Assembly: GCF_010093535.1 (NCBI RefSeq)
Contig: NW_022985180.1
Span: 705,157-769,156, forward strand
Length of the DNA: 64,000 bases
Source of the DNA: Lindgomyces ingoldianus
Lineage: Eukaryota; Ascomycota; Dothideomycetes; Pleosporales; Lindgomycetaceae
Direction: 5' to 3'
Shown: positions 23,337 to 34,462 of the stretch, in pieces
Layout: every line of letters begins with the position of its first letter
Numbering within the stretch: the stretch's first letter is position 1
Translations under genes and position numbers: made by a program
Notes under the pieces: generated by a model
The model's database searches: none
Seen by the model: only the letters and a program-made list of their open reading frames with translations
What the model was told of the DNA's origin: nothing

Positions 23337-23736
23337 TGTCAGATATGCGCACCTACTGTCAAGACAGGAGGAACGTTTCACGAAAGCTGCTACATAGTAC
23401 GAGCAATAAGCTCGAACAGTATGTTGCTGCAAATTGCTGCATGTTGCAGCATTTTGCAGCATTTTGCAGCATTGTGCAGCATGTTGCAGCAAATTGCAGC
23501 AAATTGCAGCATTTTGCAGCATTTTGCAGCATGTTGCAGCAAATTGCAGCATGTTGCAAGCTGGTCGCGCATAGGGCTAGTGCGCGAGGGACTCGGATCG
23601 GAAAAACAAAAGCCGAGCAACACGAGTAGAGCAGAAAAAGGATCGATAAATTAATACAATCAACAATCATCCCATACATTATATCCAAACCCATCATTCA
23701 TCTCAGGAAGCCTAGAAACAGTGCTTCAATCTGACA
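23337..23736. mobile_element. Unmutated solo LTR (400 bp) with an internal decamer array
   Basis: Starts tgtcagatatgcgc and ends caatctgaca, with near-identical 5-bp duplications ggggg / gaggg. It interrupts the pogo transposase sequence, which resumes at gggaaatccttgcg. It carries no RIP. The family is unrelated to the other LTRs in this window. Reading frames here exist only because of the repeat array. Confidence 0.8.
23424..23560. repeat. 10-bp minisatellite, about 13 copies
   Basis: Tandem ttgcagcatt-type decamers with variant endings (att, atg, aaa). Because 10 is not a multiple of 3, every frame is open and Cys/Gln/Leu-rich on both strands, giving false reading frames at 23328-23697. 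Confidence 0.95.
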
Positions 23737-24079
23737 GAGGGAAATCCTTGCGCATCTAGCTTAAGTATGTGCTAAATAATTACCTGCTTTTTATTATTAT
23801 CTAGCTTTTATAAGTTAGCTATATAATTAGCTTAGAAAGGTTATTTAGTGTGTTAGTTACTTATTATCTTTTAAGAAACTCTATAGATAGCTATAGTGTG
23901 TTGCTTAAAAAGTGTTATATTTTATTTAAAAGCCTAAAGTGTAAGCTGCATCTAATATTCTTTTAACACATTTAAGTAGTGTTATTAGAAATGCATTAGT
24001 GTAAGAAAAGTAGTGTAGTAGGGTCTTAGCAAAAGTAAGCAACTTAGGTGTGTAAGCAACTCGCCTATAAAGTACGTTA

Positions 24080-24971
24080 GCGCACTTTAAAAGATTCTTT
24101 TATGTGCGTCTAGCGCAGCTACATGTTCTAGATATTAATGTAGTGTAGGTAGGTAGTTATCTAGGCATTCTTCTCTACTACTAACTAGATTGTCTGCTAG
24201 TTATTATAGTAGATTTACTATAGTGTGCCTAGCTCTAGAGTAAGCTTTTTAAAGAAGTGTTTTAAAGCTAGTAATTTCTTTATAATATATACTAAAGTAA
24301 GCAGCTTAGCTTTTGTTATAAATATAGTTACTCTTAGCTAAAAAGCTACTTTTTATAAAATTAGTCTTTTAAAAAGTAAGATAATATATTTATAAAATAA
24401 TTATTTAGTCTTTATGTAATTAGTAAAAAATACGTTTTTACACATAATAAGTTACGCGCCTTCTAGTGCTTTATACTGTATGCCTATATACCTTATGTAG
24501 TATAGGTACATAATTGCCTAGTTTACTGCTTAAAAGTGCTGCTTTTCTAAGTTTATTAGGTAGTAGGAGAGCTAGGACGCTGTAAACGCTATGTTAGGGC
24601 GCACTATAATTACAGTGTAAAGTGTTAATTCTACGCGCTTTTAGTATTTCTTAATTTTATACTTTAACACTAATTCTTAGTTGCTTATAAGCTTTTTTAA
24701 TAGTAAAAAAGTCTTTAGAAAAAGCGCGCTTTTTATAAAATTAAACTTCTTTACTACTTTTTTCATATATATATTATGTACTAGCTAGATTATTCTAGCT
24801 TTTTTATTTTTAATTATTTTAATTCTTAAAAACTATTTATATAGCCTTTAATTTTTTAGCTTATATATTTTTTTAATTACACTAATTAATTAGTAAGCTT
24901 CTAACTTATTATTATAGTAATAAATATAAAGTATGTTGTCTATATAAAAAAGAAGTAAAATATAGTAATTA
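24080..24971 (-). pseudogene. Copia D reverse transcriptase C-terminus and RNase H
   Basis: Read on the minus strand from 24971. FYIDNILYLYY (RT box YVDDI, Asp to Asn) comes first, then a LISVIKKIYKLK block and LGIKI-like sequence. Further on are RPNIAFTAS (RPDIAFAAS), YLINLEKQHF, AIMYLYYIRYIGIQY (the Copia 'YLxxTxxxGIxY' block), and near 24300 ITKAKLLTL (STTEAELLAL) with ELGTL. The segment breaks off at 24080 where the chimeric pogo element sits and resumes at 20039. This order and spacing are typical of fungal Copia pol. Stops and Asp/Glu losses show it is dead. Confidence 0.85.
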
Positions 24972-24973
24972 TA

Positions 24974-26104
24974 ACGTACCTAACAGGTTGGCCGGCCACA
25001 CGGGTTGGCTGGCCACTTTTGCTAAGCCCCTACTAAAACTACTCTATTCTCTCGCAAAACAGCCTACTTTAGCCCTATATAAAGTAATACAACATAAGAT
25101 ATTATTTAAAGTCTACTTTTACTACTTACTTACACATATATAAGTTATGCCTAGTTTAATTACACTACTTATATTACCTTTAACTTAGCTTACTTTCTTT
25201 AGTGTGCACCTGCGTCTTTAGCTTCTTTCTATTACTACACGCTTTAAACTCCTTTAGAGTAGTTAAATAAGCTTTATTCTTAACTATTAAAGTCTTTTCT
25301 GCCTAAATCTACTTTCTTTTATGTAATTTATGTTACATAGTAGCCTTATTTACTGCTTAAAGCTTTATAATTTTATAGCCTACTTTATTACATTAATGCT
25401 CTAGATAACTATTGTCTACTTTTTATTACCTTACTATATTACCTTTAGCTGTCTTTATCTTTTTAAAGCTATAATAACTACTCTTGTTAATATTTAGCTT
25501 ATTATAAAGCTTAACTTATTAAAGTTATACTTGTCTTTATTCTAGATACTATACTTAGCTTTTATGTTAGCTACTAGGCAAAACTAGCCCTAGATAACCC
25601 CTAGATTCTTATAAAGCGCTCTTTTATAATTATACTTATAATTAAACTTTATTATAAACTTAGGGCAGTGCTTAACTTATATACTAGGCTAGTTTAAGCT
25701 AACCTAGCCTAGATTACGCTCTGCAGGTAAGGAATTAGCTATATTAGCTATAGCTATAAGCCTAAGAGGAAATCTGCGTGTAATAAGCTTAAGTATGTAC
25801 TTAACAACAACTTTTTTTTAAGCTTAGTTAGATTTCTTAATTTAGGCTAGTATTCTGCTTATAAAGGCTGTCTAGCGCGTTAATTACTTAGTGTTGTGTA
25901 AGAGACATTATAGATAGCTGCAGCGTGTTATAAGAAAAGTTTTAAGTCTTATTTAAAAGCTTAAAGAGTAAGCTATATCTAACGTTCTTTAGAAGATTTA
26001 ATCTAGTGTTGTTGTTAAGGCATTATGTAGATAGGTAGAGTTTAGTAGGGGCTTAGAAAAAGTAGCCAGCTAACCTGTGTAGCCAGCCAACCTGTTAGGT
26101 ACGT
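24974..26104 (-). mobile_element. Internally deleted pogo-like transposon, subfamily B (1,131 bp)
   Basis: TA-flanked (24972-24973, 26105-26106). The left repeat acgtacctaacaggttggcc is unmutated, and the right end is its RIPped complement. The end repeat is longer than in the B copies at 20042 and 52553, with a second ggttggctggcc block. An internal jump near 25375 removes the middle of the minus-strand transposase. It sits inside the Copia D reverse transcriptase. Confidence 0.85.
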
Positions 26105-26106
26105 TA

Positions 26107-27103
26107 GTTAAAAAATAAGTATAGTTTTTTTTAAATAAAATAAGCTTAAGCTTCTAAAAAGCTTATAAAAGCTTTTAGTACTATAAAATTAGCAAGATGC
26201 GTAGTTTATATAGGGCTTGTAGAAGCTTAACATATATGCTAGGCTTTATAAAGCTTTTTAGAAGCTTATATGTTACTTCTAGCTTACTTTTATAGTGCGT
26301 GTTTAAAAACGCGCTTATAACATTATATTACTTAATCTTTAAGTTAAATTAAGCTGCTATTACTATTACTATTTAGAAAGATCTAGCTGTAAGAGTAGTA
26401 GTATAAGTTAACTAGAGCAAGTCTTTACTTTAAAAATTACTATGTACATAAATGTAAGCTTTATATTTAGTAAAATACTTATTTTAGTTAAATTTATATA
26501 TAAATACTTACTTTAGTAAAAGCAGCTTAGATGTTACTTTAGTTTATATAATCTTTTTCTAAGTGCCTTTTTTAAATAGAGTAGCTATTTTTTTATACTA
26601 TAATCTTAAAAAAAAATTATATAAGTGTTTATATAAATCTTTTTATTTTAAGAGTTTTTTTAGAAGCTTATAAGCTCTTAGTTAAAGCTACATAAAAAAA
26701 GTAACTATAAAAAACACTATATAAAGTGTTTTAAGCACTTTATTATTATAAGTAATAAATGCTTTAAGACAGTTTATTTAGAGGTGCTTTAAATTAACTA
26801 AAGTAATATGTATACTACTTCTTTTTAAAAGTGTTATATATATACCTTTACTTTCTACACCCTTAGGCTTACCTAGGTTATTAAGATCTTACCTTTATAT
26901 TTTTTAGCTTATATATATAGCTAGTCTCTAGCTTTTTTTATTATATATATATTTAAAAAGTGCCTTACCTGCTTTAACTAAAGCTATAAAAGATAATGTC
27001 TTAGTGTAAAAAGTAAAAGTTAATTTTTTAACTAGTAAGTTAGCTATTTAACTTAATAAGCTTAGTAAATTTGCTTTTTTAGTTAAGTGCACTTTCTAGA
27101 GAT
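26107..27103 (-). pseudogene. Copia D reverse transcriptase N-terminal half and upstream linker
   Basis: The minus strand from about 26560 reads KVSIYKFN then TKYKAYIYVHSNF (Copia 'YKFDxxGxLxKxKARxVxRGD') and LTYTTTLTARSF (TYAATLAARSF). Next, at 26330-26301, is YNVISAFLN, the RIP form of the first RT aspartate block YDVVNAFLN. Then come VKLLQALYKLR (KALYGLK) and LIL*Y, and the frame runs into the pogo insertion at 26106. Upstream to 27103 the frame is the integrase-RT linker, cut by Gypsy G1 at gagat. Confidence 0.85.
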
Positions 27104-27470
27104 TGTTACAATCCTTACTCCGGAGAAATAGTGTCTTTGGGAGTACGTTGGCCTGTGAGGGTGTTTAGCGAAGGGGGGGAAGAACTTAGCTAGATTAGGT
27201 GTACAGTCTGTTGAGCAGGGTATAGAGTAGGCAGAATAAAGAGAAGGCAGGTTATAGTTTAACCTAGCAGCTATATAGGGAGCTAGTAAACCTAATCTAT
27301 AAAGATAGGAGTAGAGGTATATATAGTGCAAGATATACAAGGCGGCACTGTTTTTGTTATAAAGGTTTTAATGCCTCTTAGTTTATTAGATAGTTAAGAG
27401 TAGATAATAAACTAAACAGTAATTACAACCTTCTAACTATAGTTATAATTAAGACTATATACATAGGTTT

Positions 27471-27788
27471 TGTCACGGTATCCTCCCCGGATCCCAGACA
27501 TAACCGTATCGGACGCGTACTGGAGTATTATCGGTGCACGTCTGACACAAACACGACACAACACAGACATAAACTTAAGCACAAACCGCCTTAACACTAA
27601 CTAAACCTAGAACAGGCTTAATTTATACCTAAAGCGCTTAGACTTCTAAGCTAAGTATTTAATTGCTAATTTCCTCCTAAACCTTCCTGTTCCTCACACA
27701 ACGTCTTGTACCTACCATGATACCTCACGTAGTAATTGAACTAGACCTCCGTGAAGCTCTATAACCTTACTCGTGCACAATCGTGACA
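27471..27788. mobile_element. Solo LTR (318 bp) inserted in the G1 LTR
   Basis: tgtcacggtatcctcc...caatcgtgaca with perfect duplications ggttt (27466-27470, 27789-27793). The empty site acataggtttgcatgc is present in the other G1 LTR at about 34211-34226. Ends are unmutated, the middle mildly RIPped. Family not identified. Confidence 0.92.
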
Positions 27789-27806
27789 GGTTTGCATGCT
27801 CTGCAT

Positions 27807-27857
27807 GCTTGCATGTTTGCATGCTGCCTAGCCTGCATAGCCTGCAAACATGCAAGC
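27807..27857. repeat. RIP-sparing hairpin in G1 LTR (left copy)
   Basis: A 15-bp stem, gcttgcatgtttgca with tgcaaacatgcaagc, and a 21-base loop. The surrounding gcatgc/tgcata-rich patch keeps its CpA and TpG sites although both flanks are RIPped. The identical structure is at 34234-34284. Confidence 0.9.
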
Positions 27858-28243
27858 CTGCATAGCTTATTAGATAATACATTTAGTAAGGTTTTTCTCT
27901 AAAAGCTAAAGCTATTTCTTATCTGTCCTGTTACGTGATTTGCTTAGCGTAGGGCTAAGCATCTTCTATCTAATGTTGTTTAGGCTGTGTAGGACAGCTA
28001 GTTAGGTTATTACAGTCTAACTATTAGCTGTAACACGCAGGCTTCTCTTTTAGTTAGCGTTCTTACTGTTATGTTCTTTCTGTTATAAGTGTTAGATTTT
28101 TTTTTTAGCTAGTGCGTTTTCTTTTTTAAAGGCTAGTCCTATGTTAAACCTTTTTAACTATGCCTTGCTAAGCTTATTGTTCTTCTGCTGCTGTTTATTG
28201 CTTTTATACTGTTGCTTGCCTTAATCCTCTTTATTATACAAAG

Positions 28244-28620
28244 ATGCACCCTTATAGTGCTTGTTGTTTAAGCAGGTCCTCTTGCGTAATGTCCTTGTTA
28301 TTAGACAAGTGTGTAGAGTGCGTGTAAAAGGGTAGTTATTATAACGCCTTTGTGTTAGACGCGGCCTAGGATTGCTTAGAGCAGGAGCGCAAAAGGTTGC
28401 TAGCAGAGTTAGAGACAGCCTAAGAGGACAAGATGCGCAAAAAGGAGAAGTTTCTAAAAAGGCAGAGAGAGTCCCTTGCGCGTCTAAAGTTTTTTAACGC
28501 CTGTTAGAGAAGAACCTAGAAACAGTTAAAAGTGCTAGAGAATTAAAGGGTAAAGTATCTAAAAAAAGACTTTTTATTACTAGATAATTTTAAAGCGCTT
28601 AAGGCAGAAGCAGCTAGTCT
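28244..28620 (+). pseudogene. Antisense frame in G1: Zn2Cys6-like cysteine motif plus coiled coil
   Basis: On the strand opposite to gag-pol, an ATG at 28244 opens MHPYSACCLSRSSC, then eight residues to KCVECV*KGSYY. Restoring RIP-type Cys to Tyr changes, the spacing is C-x2-C-x6-C-x8-C-x2-C-x6-C, as in fungal Zn2Cys6 clusters. A charged stretch follows (LEQERKRLLAELETA, KMRKKEKFLKRQRESLARL), a likely coiled coil. G2 (minus, 46165-45780) and G3 (plus, 58727-59110) have the same frame at the same place. The role is unknown: it may encode a small DNA-binding or nucleoprotein-like factor of the element, or be a captured gene. Stops disable all copies. Confidence 0.7.
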
Positions 28621-29299
28621 TTCTTTTCCTTAACCTATGTTAAAGGGTTGCAGACTTCCTACATTACAGCTAGCTAATGCTGCTGCAGTTTTAACTAATA
28701 ATAGTGCTTTTTAGTCTAGGGAGCTTTCTCTAGGATAGTTTTGTTTAGAAAGGACTCTAGGTATTTATAAAAGGCCTAAGGAGTGTTTAACAAGTTCTTA
28801 ATAAGTTTTTAAGTGTTTTTACTAGTAAGCTATCCTTTCTATTTTACTAGGTACTTATTTTCTTTATAGTCTAAAATTTTTTTTACTTTATATTCTTTTT
28901 CTTCTTCTTTTTATTTAGTAGTTGTAAGTAAAATAGTTTTTAGTGCAAGTTTAAGCTTAGAGATGTAGAACTAAAAGTGTATTTACATTTCTTTTAGTAG
29001 CTTAAGTTTGCAAATGCTAGGGCGTGTTTATATAACTTAGTATAGTCCTATGTGTTTTTTAGCTAGTTTCCTAGAAGGCCTAGGTGTTTTAAGATTCTTT
29101 ATGTCTAAATACATGTAATTATTAGAGTGTATTTTTAGTGCTAGTTTTTTTTTTAATTTACTACCTTTTCTATAGCTTCTTAGGCTAACTAGGCTTCTCT
29201 AGTAAGTTTTTAATGCAGCTCTAAAAGTCTAGTTGCGTAATCTATAGCTTTAAAAAGGTCTATTAGTTATATGCTATAAAGCTTATACTTTAGAGCGTA

Positions 29300-32200
29300 T
29301 CTAAAATTAGCTTTATACAGGGTTTCTTTAGTTATAGCTAATTCCTAGGTGTTAATAGCAAACTGTGCTATAAGTAACTATTCTGCCTAATCTGTTTATT
29401 TATATAAGACATATTTGCGCAGGTATTTCTCTACTTCTATGTTTACTCTTTCTGTTTGTCTGTCTATTTGCAGGTAATAAGCAGTAAAAAGTTTATAGTT
29501 AATTCTAAAATGTTTAGCTACAGCTGTCTAAAATTTGCTAGTAAATAATTTATTATAGTCTAAGATAATAATCTTAGGGCAGCTATAAATAGCTAGAATG
29601 TTCTTTTTTAGCTTAAATATAAATTCTTTAGCTGTAATTATTTTTTCTAATAGCTATAGGTAAATAAATTTAGTAGTTTTATCTATAACTTGCGTAATTA
29701 TGTTGCAGAGTCTTTTAGTACTAGGCTTACGTAAGGGTGGTAGCCTAGTTATAAAATCTATAGTTATTATTATCTATAGTTAGCTTAGTGCTATAATTAG
29801 CTAAAAAAGTCTATATAGTTTATAGCGTTAAAGGTTGTTTCTATTACAGGTGTTACATTCCTATAGGACTTTAGTACATAGGTGTTTTAATTAGAGTACT
29901 TCTTAGAGTATAGCAGTTTTAATTTTCTTCTGTAGTAATCTAATTCCTAGGTGTCTAAATATAGGGGCTTTGTAGTATTTCTTTATTAGGTTTTTCTATC
30001 CTTATTTAACTATTATAAAAGAACATAGTAGTTTTTCTTAGTTTAGTTCTCTATAGACTAGTCCTTTTAGGGTTTTTTTAAAGATTATAAATTCTTTAGA
30101 ATTTTCTTTATTTTCTTTAAAGTAATTAGCATGTCTACTTAGAGTGTCTGCCTGCTAGTTGCTGCTCCTAGCTACATGTTTAATAATAAAATTAAATTAG
30201 GCAAGTTCTATAGCCTATTGTACGTACATTAATAAAAGTTTCTTAGTAGTAAGAAAGGTAACAAGGTTTACATAGTTAGTAAAGATTATAAATTACTAAC
30301 TAAGACTTTAGAGCTTAACTTTCTAGTTTCTACATGCATTAACTATAGCTTTTAGTTCTTTGTTAGAGATAGTATATTTTTGCTCTAATAGTGCAAATTT
30401 TACTAAGTAGTAGGCTACTAGATGCTATTAACTATTTTTTATTTCTAAGAGAGTGCTGCTTCTTCTGCTCTTAAAGAAGCATTAGTGTGCACTTTTATTT
30501 CTAGCGTAGAGTTGTACATTCTAAGGATAGAGTAGCTTATTATTATTTATTTTAGCTTTTAGAAGGCTTCTTCTATTTTTGCTGTCTATTAGAATTTCTA
30601 AGTTGCTCTTTCTTTTAAAGTGGCGTCTATAAGGGGAAGCGTAATTTTTAAGTAGTCTTTAATTATTCTTTGTACATAGCTAGTAAGGCCTAGAAATCCT
30701 TTAATTTCTATTACTATAGTTAGTGTTAGCTAGTTAAGTACCTTATTTACTTTAGTAAAGTCTATTTTTATTTCTTCTTTATTAATAATAAATCTTAAGT
30801 ATTTAGTTTTTTATACATTAAACTTGCATTTTTTTAGTTATAGGTAAAGTCTATATTATTAGAGCTAGTTAAGTATAAGTTTTACTTTAGATACATAGTC
30901 TACTTAGTCTTTTTTAGTATATATTAGAATGTTGTTTAGATACACAAGTATAAATATATCTAGATAGGGATTAAGTGCAGTGTTAATAACTTATTAGAAG
31001 GTTGCTAGGGCGTTAGTTAGTCTAAATAGCATAATAAGGAGTTTATATAGTCCTCTTAGGGTTTAGAAGGCTGTTATCTACTTATGTTCTTTTTTAATTC
31101 TTATTTTGTTAAATCTATCTTAGATGTTAAACTTAGTAAAGTGCTTAGTTCTTTTAAGTTAGTTTATAATGTCTTAAATAATTAGTAGAAAGTACTAGTC
31201 TTTTATAGTATTATTATTTAGAGTTTAGTAATCTTAACATACTCTTACCTTGCTATTCTTCTTTTTTGCAAAAACTACTGCTAATGCTACTAAACTATTG
31301 CTTTCTCTAATGTGTCCTTAAGCTAGCATTCTGTCTATGTACTCCTGTAAAGCGTTCTTCTAAGCTTTTGTTAGGGGTTATAGTTTATGCGTTTTTAATT
31401 ATAGGTTTAGCTTAAGGTTAATAGCGTGATCCTAGGGCTAGTGTAGTAGCAGTTCTTCTAGATCTTCTAGGGTTTTAAACATATCCTTATAGTCTTAGTA
31501 TTCTTCTAGTAGTTTAATTACTTTGTAGGCTATTTAATAAATTTTAACTTAATTAAGGTCTTATTTTTTCTTAAATTCTTTAAAGAAGATCTCTTCTAAT
31601 TCTTCCTTTATTAGGTGGACAGCCTAGGCTTTTAGTTTCTAATAGGGGAACCTTTTTAGCTTCTTTTGTTAGTGGGTAAGGCAGGAGTCCTTTTAGTGTG
31701 CTAGCTGTGCTGTTTCTACGCAGTCCTAGTTAGTTAGGGACATAGTTTGCTAATTAATTGTTAGATTATGCTTATAAAGCTAGTTATAGCCTAGTATTAC
31801 CTAGTATTTACTTTCTAGCAGAAGTATGTTAAAAGATATCTAGTTATTAGTTTCTTTAACTTTAGTAATAAGTTCCTCTGTTTCTAGTTAGATTTATCTA
31901 GCACTATATTTTATTAATAAGGCGTTAGCTAAGGATACTCTAAAAGAGTTTTTTTTTCTTTAAAATAGTATGTTGTTCTGTTTAACTTATCTTAAGTTAA
32001 TTACTATAAACATGCATCTGCTGTCTATTAAGGCAAGTCCTGTCTATTCCTAGCCTAGGTGTTAAAGAGTAAGTTTAGTTATTAGGCTCTAACTTAGTCC
32101 TTATCTAACTATAATAAGAATGTAGAGTTTATAAAGCGTTTTCTTATAGTCTATTCTATTATCTTCTTTAACAGCTTCTACTGCATCTTTGTATTTTGTA

Positions 32201-33450
32201 ACTTAATCTAATTGTACTTTGTATTTCTAGTGTCCTAGTATTATGCATTTTAGTATAGTGCATTAAGTGTTTTTTATCTTGTAATAATATAGCATCTAAT
32301 TGTTTTGCTAATGTGCCCTTTATTAAAAGTAGTAGAACATACATGCTGTCTTGTTGTTGCATTCTGTCTATAGTTTCTGTTTGTAGTCTATACTGTTCTT
32401 GTAATAGAGGCAGTGTAGCATTTTACAGGTAGATGTCATGCTAGTTAGTGTATTAGCCTTAGGTGCGCTTTCTTGTATTCTGTGTAGCCACTAGCTAGCC
32501 CTGTGCTTAGTTAGCTAGTGTTTAATGCAGTACTTGTTACTGCACAGGTACTAGGTGTAGGGGCATCCCCTAAGGTTGTTCTGTACTAGTATTAGCTAGA
32601 CCTGTGTCCACCTTAGGTATTCCTTAGTTCTAATAATCTGTAACAGGTGACTTTAGTAAGTACACTAGAACTTATTATGTTACTTACTTCTATAAAGAAT
32701 GCAGTATTCTTTGTCTTGTTAAGTTTCTAGGTCCTTACAGGTAACAGCTAATGTAAGAGGAGGTGTGTTAGTTTGTTCCTAGCATAGATTAGGTGTTAGT
32801 AATAGTGTGCATTACTAATTAAGACCTTTCTCTTTATTAAGGATTTTTTAGAACATTTTTTACTATTTGTTAGTGTTTATAACTGTGTAGTGTGTCTTAG
32901 TAATTTCTTTTAATATACTATAAGTTTTAGCATTATTATTAATGTGTACCTTGTACATTAATTTTTTACAGCTTTATGTGTTATATGTGTTACTACACTT
33001 TTAGTAGTCTTTATAAGTAAATTAGTATTTTAGCTCCTAAGCAGAGATTTTTATTATTAGTTGTTTTAAAGGAAATTTTTCTTTTCTTTTTTTAACATTT
33101 GCAACATAAGTTGTAGCTTAGGTGTAGCCTTGCTATCTCTTATAAGTAGTAGCCTGTTCTAGTGCTCTAAAGACTTTATTATTATTTTGTACTTTAACTT
33201 CCTAGTATTCTATAGAGCATCCTTTAGACTTGTGGTTATCCCTACATTACTAGCAGAGACGTTTGTCTAGTCTATCTAAGATCTCTTGTTCTATTAGACC
33301 CTATTCTATATATATTACTTTTATAGCTAGTTTTTTTTTATTCTCTTAGTTACTAGAGTCTAGGCATTTACATTAGTAATGTTCTACTTTTCTATAGTTA
33401 AGACACACTCTTTCTTTAAGCTATTTTTACTATTCTGTAGTTAATAGCAG
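29300..33450 (-). pseudogene. G1 gag-pol, RIP-inactivated
   Basis: Read from right to left on the minus strand. A gag zinc knuckle near 33,340-33,420 reads VCLNYRKVEHYQCKC if the internal TAA is taken as a lost Gln codon (second Cys is Tyr). The RT box is LVYLNNILIY at 30948-30919, from YLDDILIY with both aspartates now Asn. The integrase zinc region at about 29,870-29,790 reads ECNTCNRNNL*RYKLY (usually CxxC...RHKPYG). This is Ty3/Gypsy order (Gag, protease, RT, RNase H, integrase). No frame survives for more than a few dozen codons without stops. Confidence 0.85.
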
Positions 33451-33970
33451 CTTCTTACTCTTATAGTACTTACTCTTTTTTTTAGGTAAGCTCTATATGT
33501 GTTTAGCATAACTAAGGTCTATAGGCTTACTGTTAAACCTTTAGCTCTTCTTCTTTTTCTAAAACGCCTTAGGTTTCTAAAATGTTGTGCTAGGGCGTTT
33601 TTTTTAAGACATTCTTAATGCTTTTTATTATATGTTATTACTTTTTTAACATATTCTTTAAATGCATTTAGCTTGCTGCTATGCATAAATTTATTTTTAA
33701 CTTTATTAGATAGTCTTTTATAAAACATTCTTTTAATTACTAACTAGTCTATCTATCTGCTAATAGCTAGTTGTTTGCGGAAACAGGCTGCGTATAGTTA
33801 GACTATACCCTTTCTTTGTTATAGAGTGTTTATTTAATTAACTGCCTTTTCCTTCTAATTTAGTTGCCTATAGATAGTAGTAAGGGCTTACTTAAAAGAT
33901 TTAAGGTCTTAAAAGATTATTTATGTTTTAATAAAAAGTATTTCTTCTATAGTCTTATACTTTATTTAAT

Positions 33971-34462
33971 TGTTAGCGTGCGGTTAGAACTATATAGCTA
34001 GGGATCCTTTAACCTAGCAGCTGTATAAGGAGCTAGTAAACCTAATCTATAGGGATAGAAGTAGAGGTATATATAGTGCAAGATATATAAGGTGGCACTG
34101 TCCTTATTGTAAAGGTTTTAATGCCTCTTAGTTTATTAGATAGTTAAGGGTAGATAATAAACTAAACAGTAATTACAACCTTCTAACTATAGTTATAATT
34201 AAGACTATATACATAGGTTTGCATGCTCTGCATGCTTGCATGTTTGCATGCTGCCTAGCCTGCATAGCCTGCAAACATGCAAGCCTGCATAGCTTATTAG
34301 ATAATACATTTAGCAAGGTTTTTCTCTAAAAGCTGAAGCTATTCCTTATCCGTCCTGTCACGTGATTCGCTCAGCGCGGGGCTAAGCGTCTTCCATCCGA
34401 CGTCGTTCGGGCTGTGTGGGACAGCCAGTTGGGTCATTACGGTCTGACTGTTGGCCGTAACA
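33971..34462 (-). repeat. G1 5' LTR
   Basis: About 492 bp. The outer ~130 bp (34330-34462) are GC-normal (cgacgtcgttcgggctgtg), whereas the matching inner end of the left LTR (27905-28035) is RIPped. It holds the second copy of the RIP-sparing hairpin (34234-34284). Confidence 0.85.

Larger units (their letters stand above)
20042..24077 (-). mobile_element. Chimeric pogo-like transposon (left end subfamily B, right end subfamily A), with three insertions
   Basis: Flanked by TA (20040-20041, 24078-24079). The left terminus is acgtacctaacaggttagcc (subfamily B) but the right terminus is the complement of acgtactttataggcgagtt (subfamily A). Internal sequence matches the B copy at 52553 up to about 22740 and the A copy at 48815 after that. 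Nested inside are the aberrant Copia integrant (20185-20865), a palindromic pogo derivative (21407-22506) and a solo LTR (23337-23736). Removing them leaves about 1.85 kb, the normal pogo length. The transposase is minus strand with a RIPped DDE box near 23080. Confidence 0.75.
27104..28035 (-). repeat. G1 3' LTR, interrupted
   Basis: tgttacaatcc...gctgtaaca, 609 bp once the 318-bp insertion and its duplication are removed. The outer edge (27104-27180) keeps CG and CA dinucleotides; the inner part is RIPped. The right LTR shows the opposite pattern. Confidence 0.85.
27104..34462 (-). mobile_element. Gypsy retrotransposon G1, minus strand, full length
   Basis: Perfect 5-bp duplications gagat (27099-27103, 34463-34467) bracket an element with LTRs at 27104-28035 (3', enlarged by a nested solo LTR) and about 33971-34462 (5'). 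Next to the 3' LTR the minus strand has a purine-rich aaaagagaagcctgcg tract. Gag, RT, RNase H and integrase remains are on the minus strand; an antisense frame is on the plus strand near the 3' end. The two LTRs differ in the U5 part: about 120 bp present at 27104-27220 are missing or replaced in the right LTR. All coding parts are RIP-disabled. Confidence 0.9.

Noticed and set aside
23328..23697. Several Cys/Gln/Leu-rich open frames on both strands
   Set aside because: All are produced by the 10-bp tandem repeat, which keeps every frame open; they lie inside a solo LTR.
27083..27340. 85-codon minus-strand frame
   Set aside because: Crosses the G1 target duplication into Copia D; it is LTR sequence.
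32168..32362. 64-codon minus-strand frame in G1
   Set aside because: A chance stop-free stretch inside decayed gag-pol sequence.
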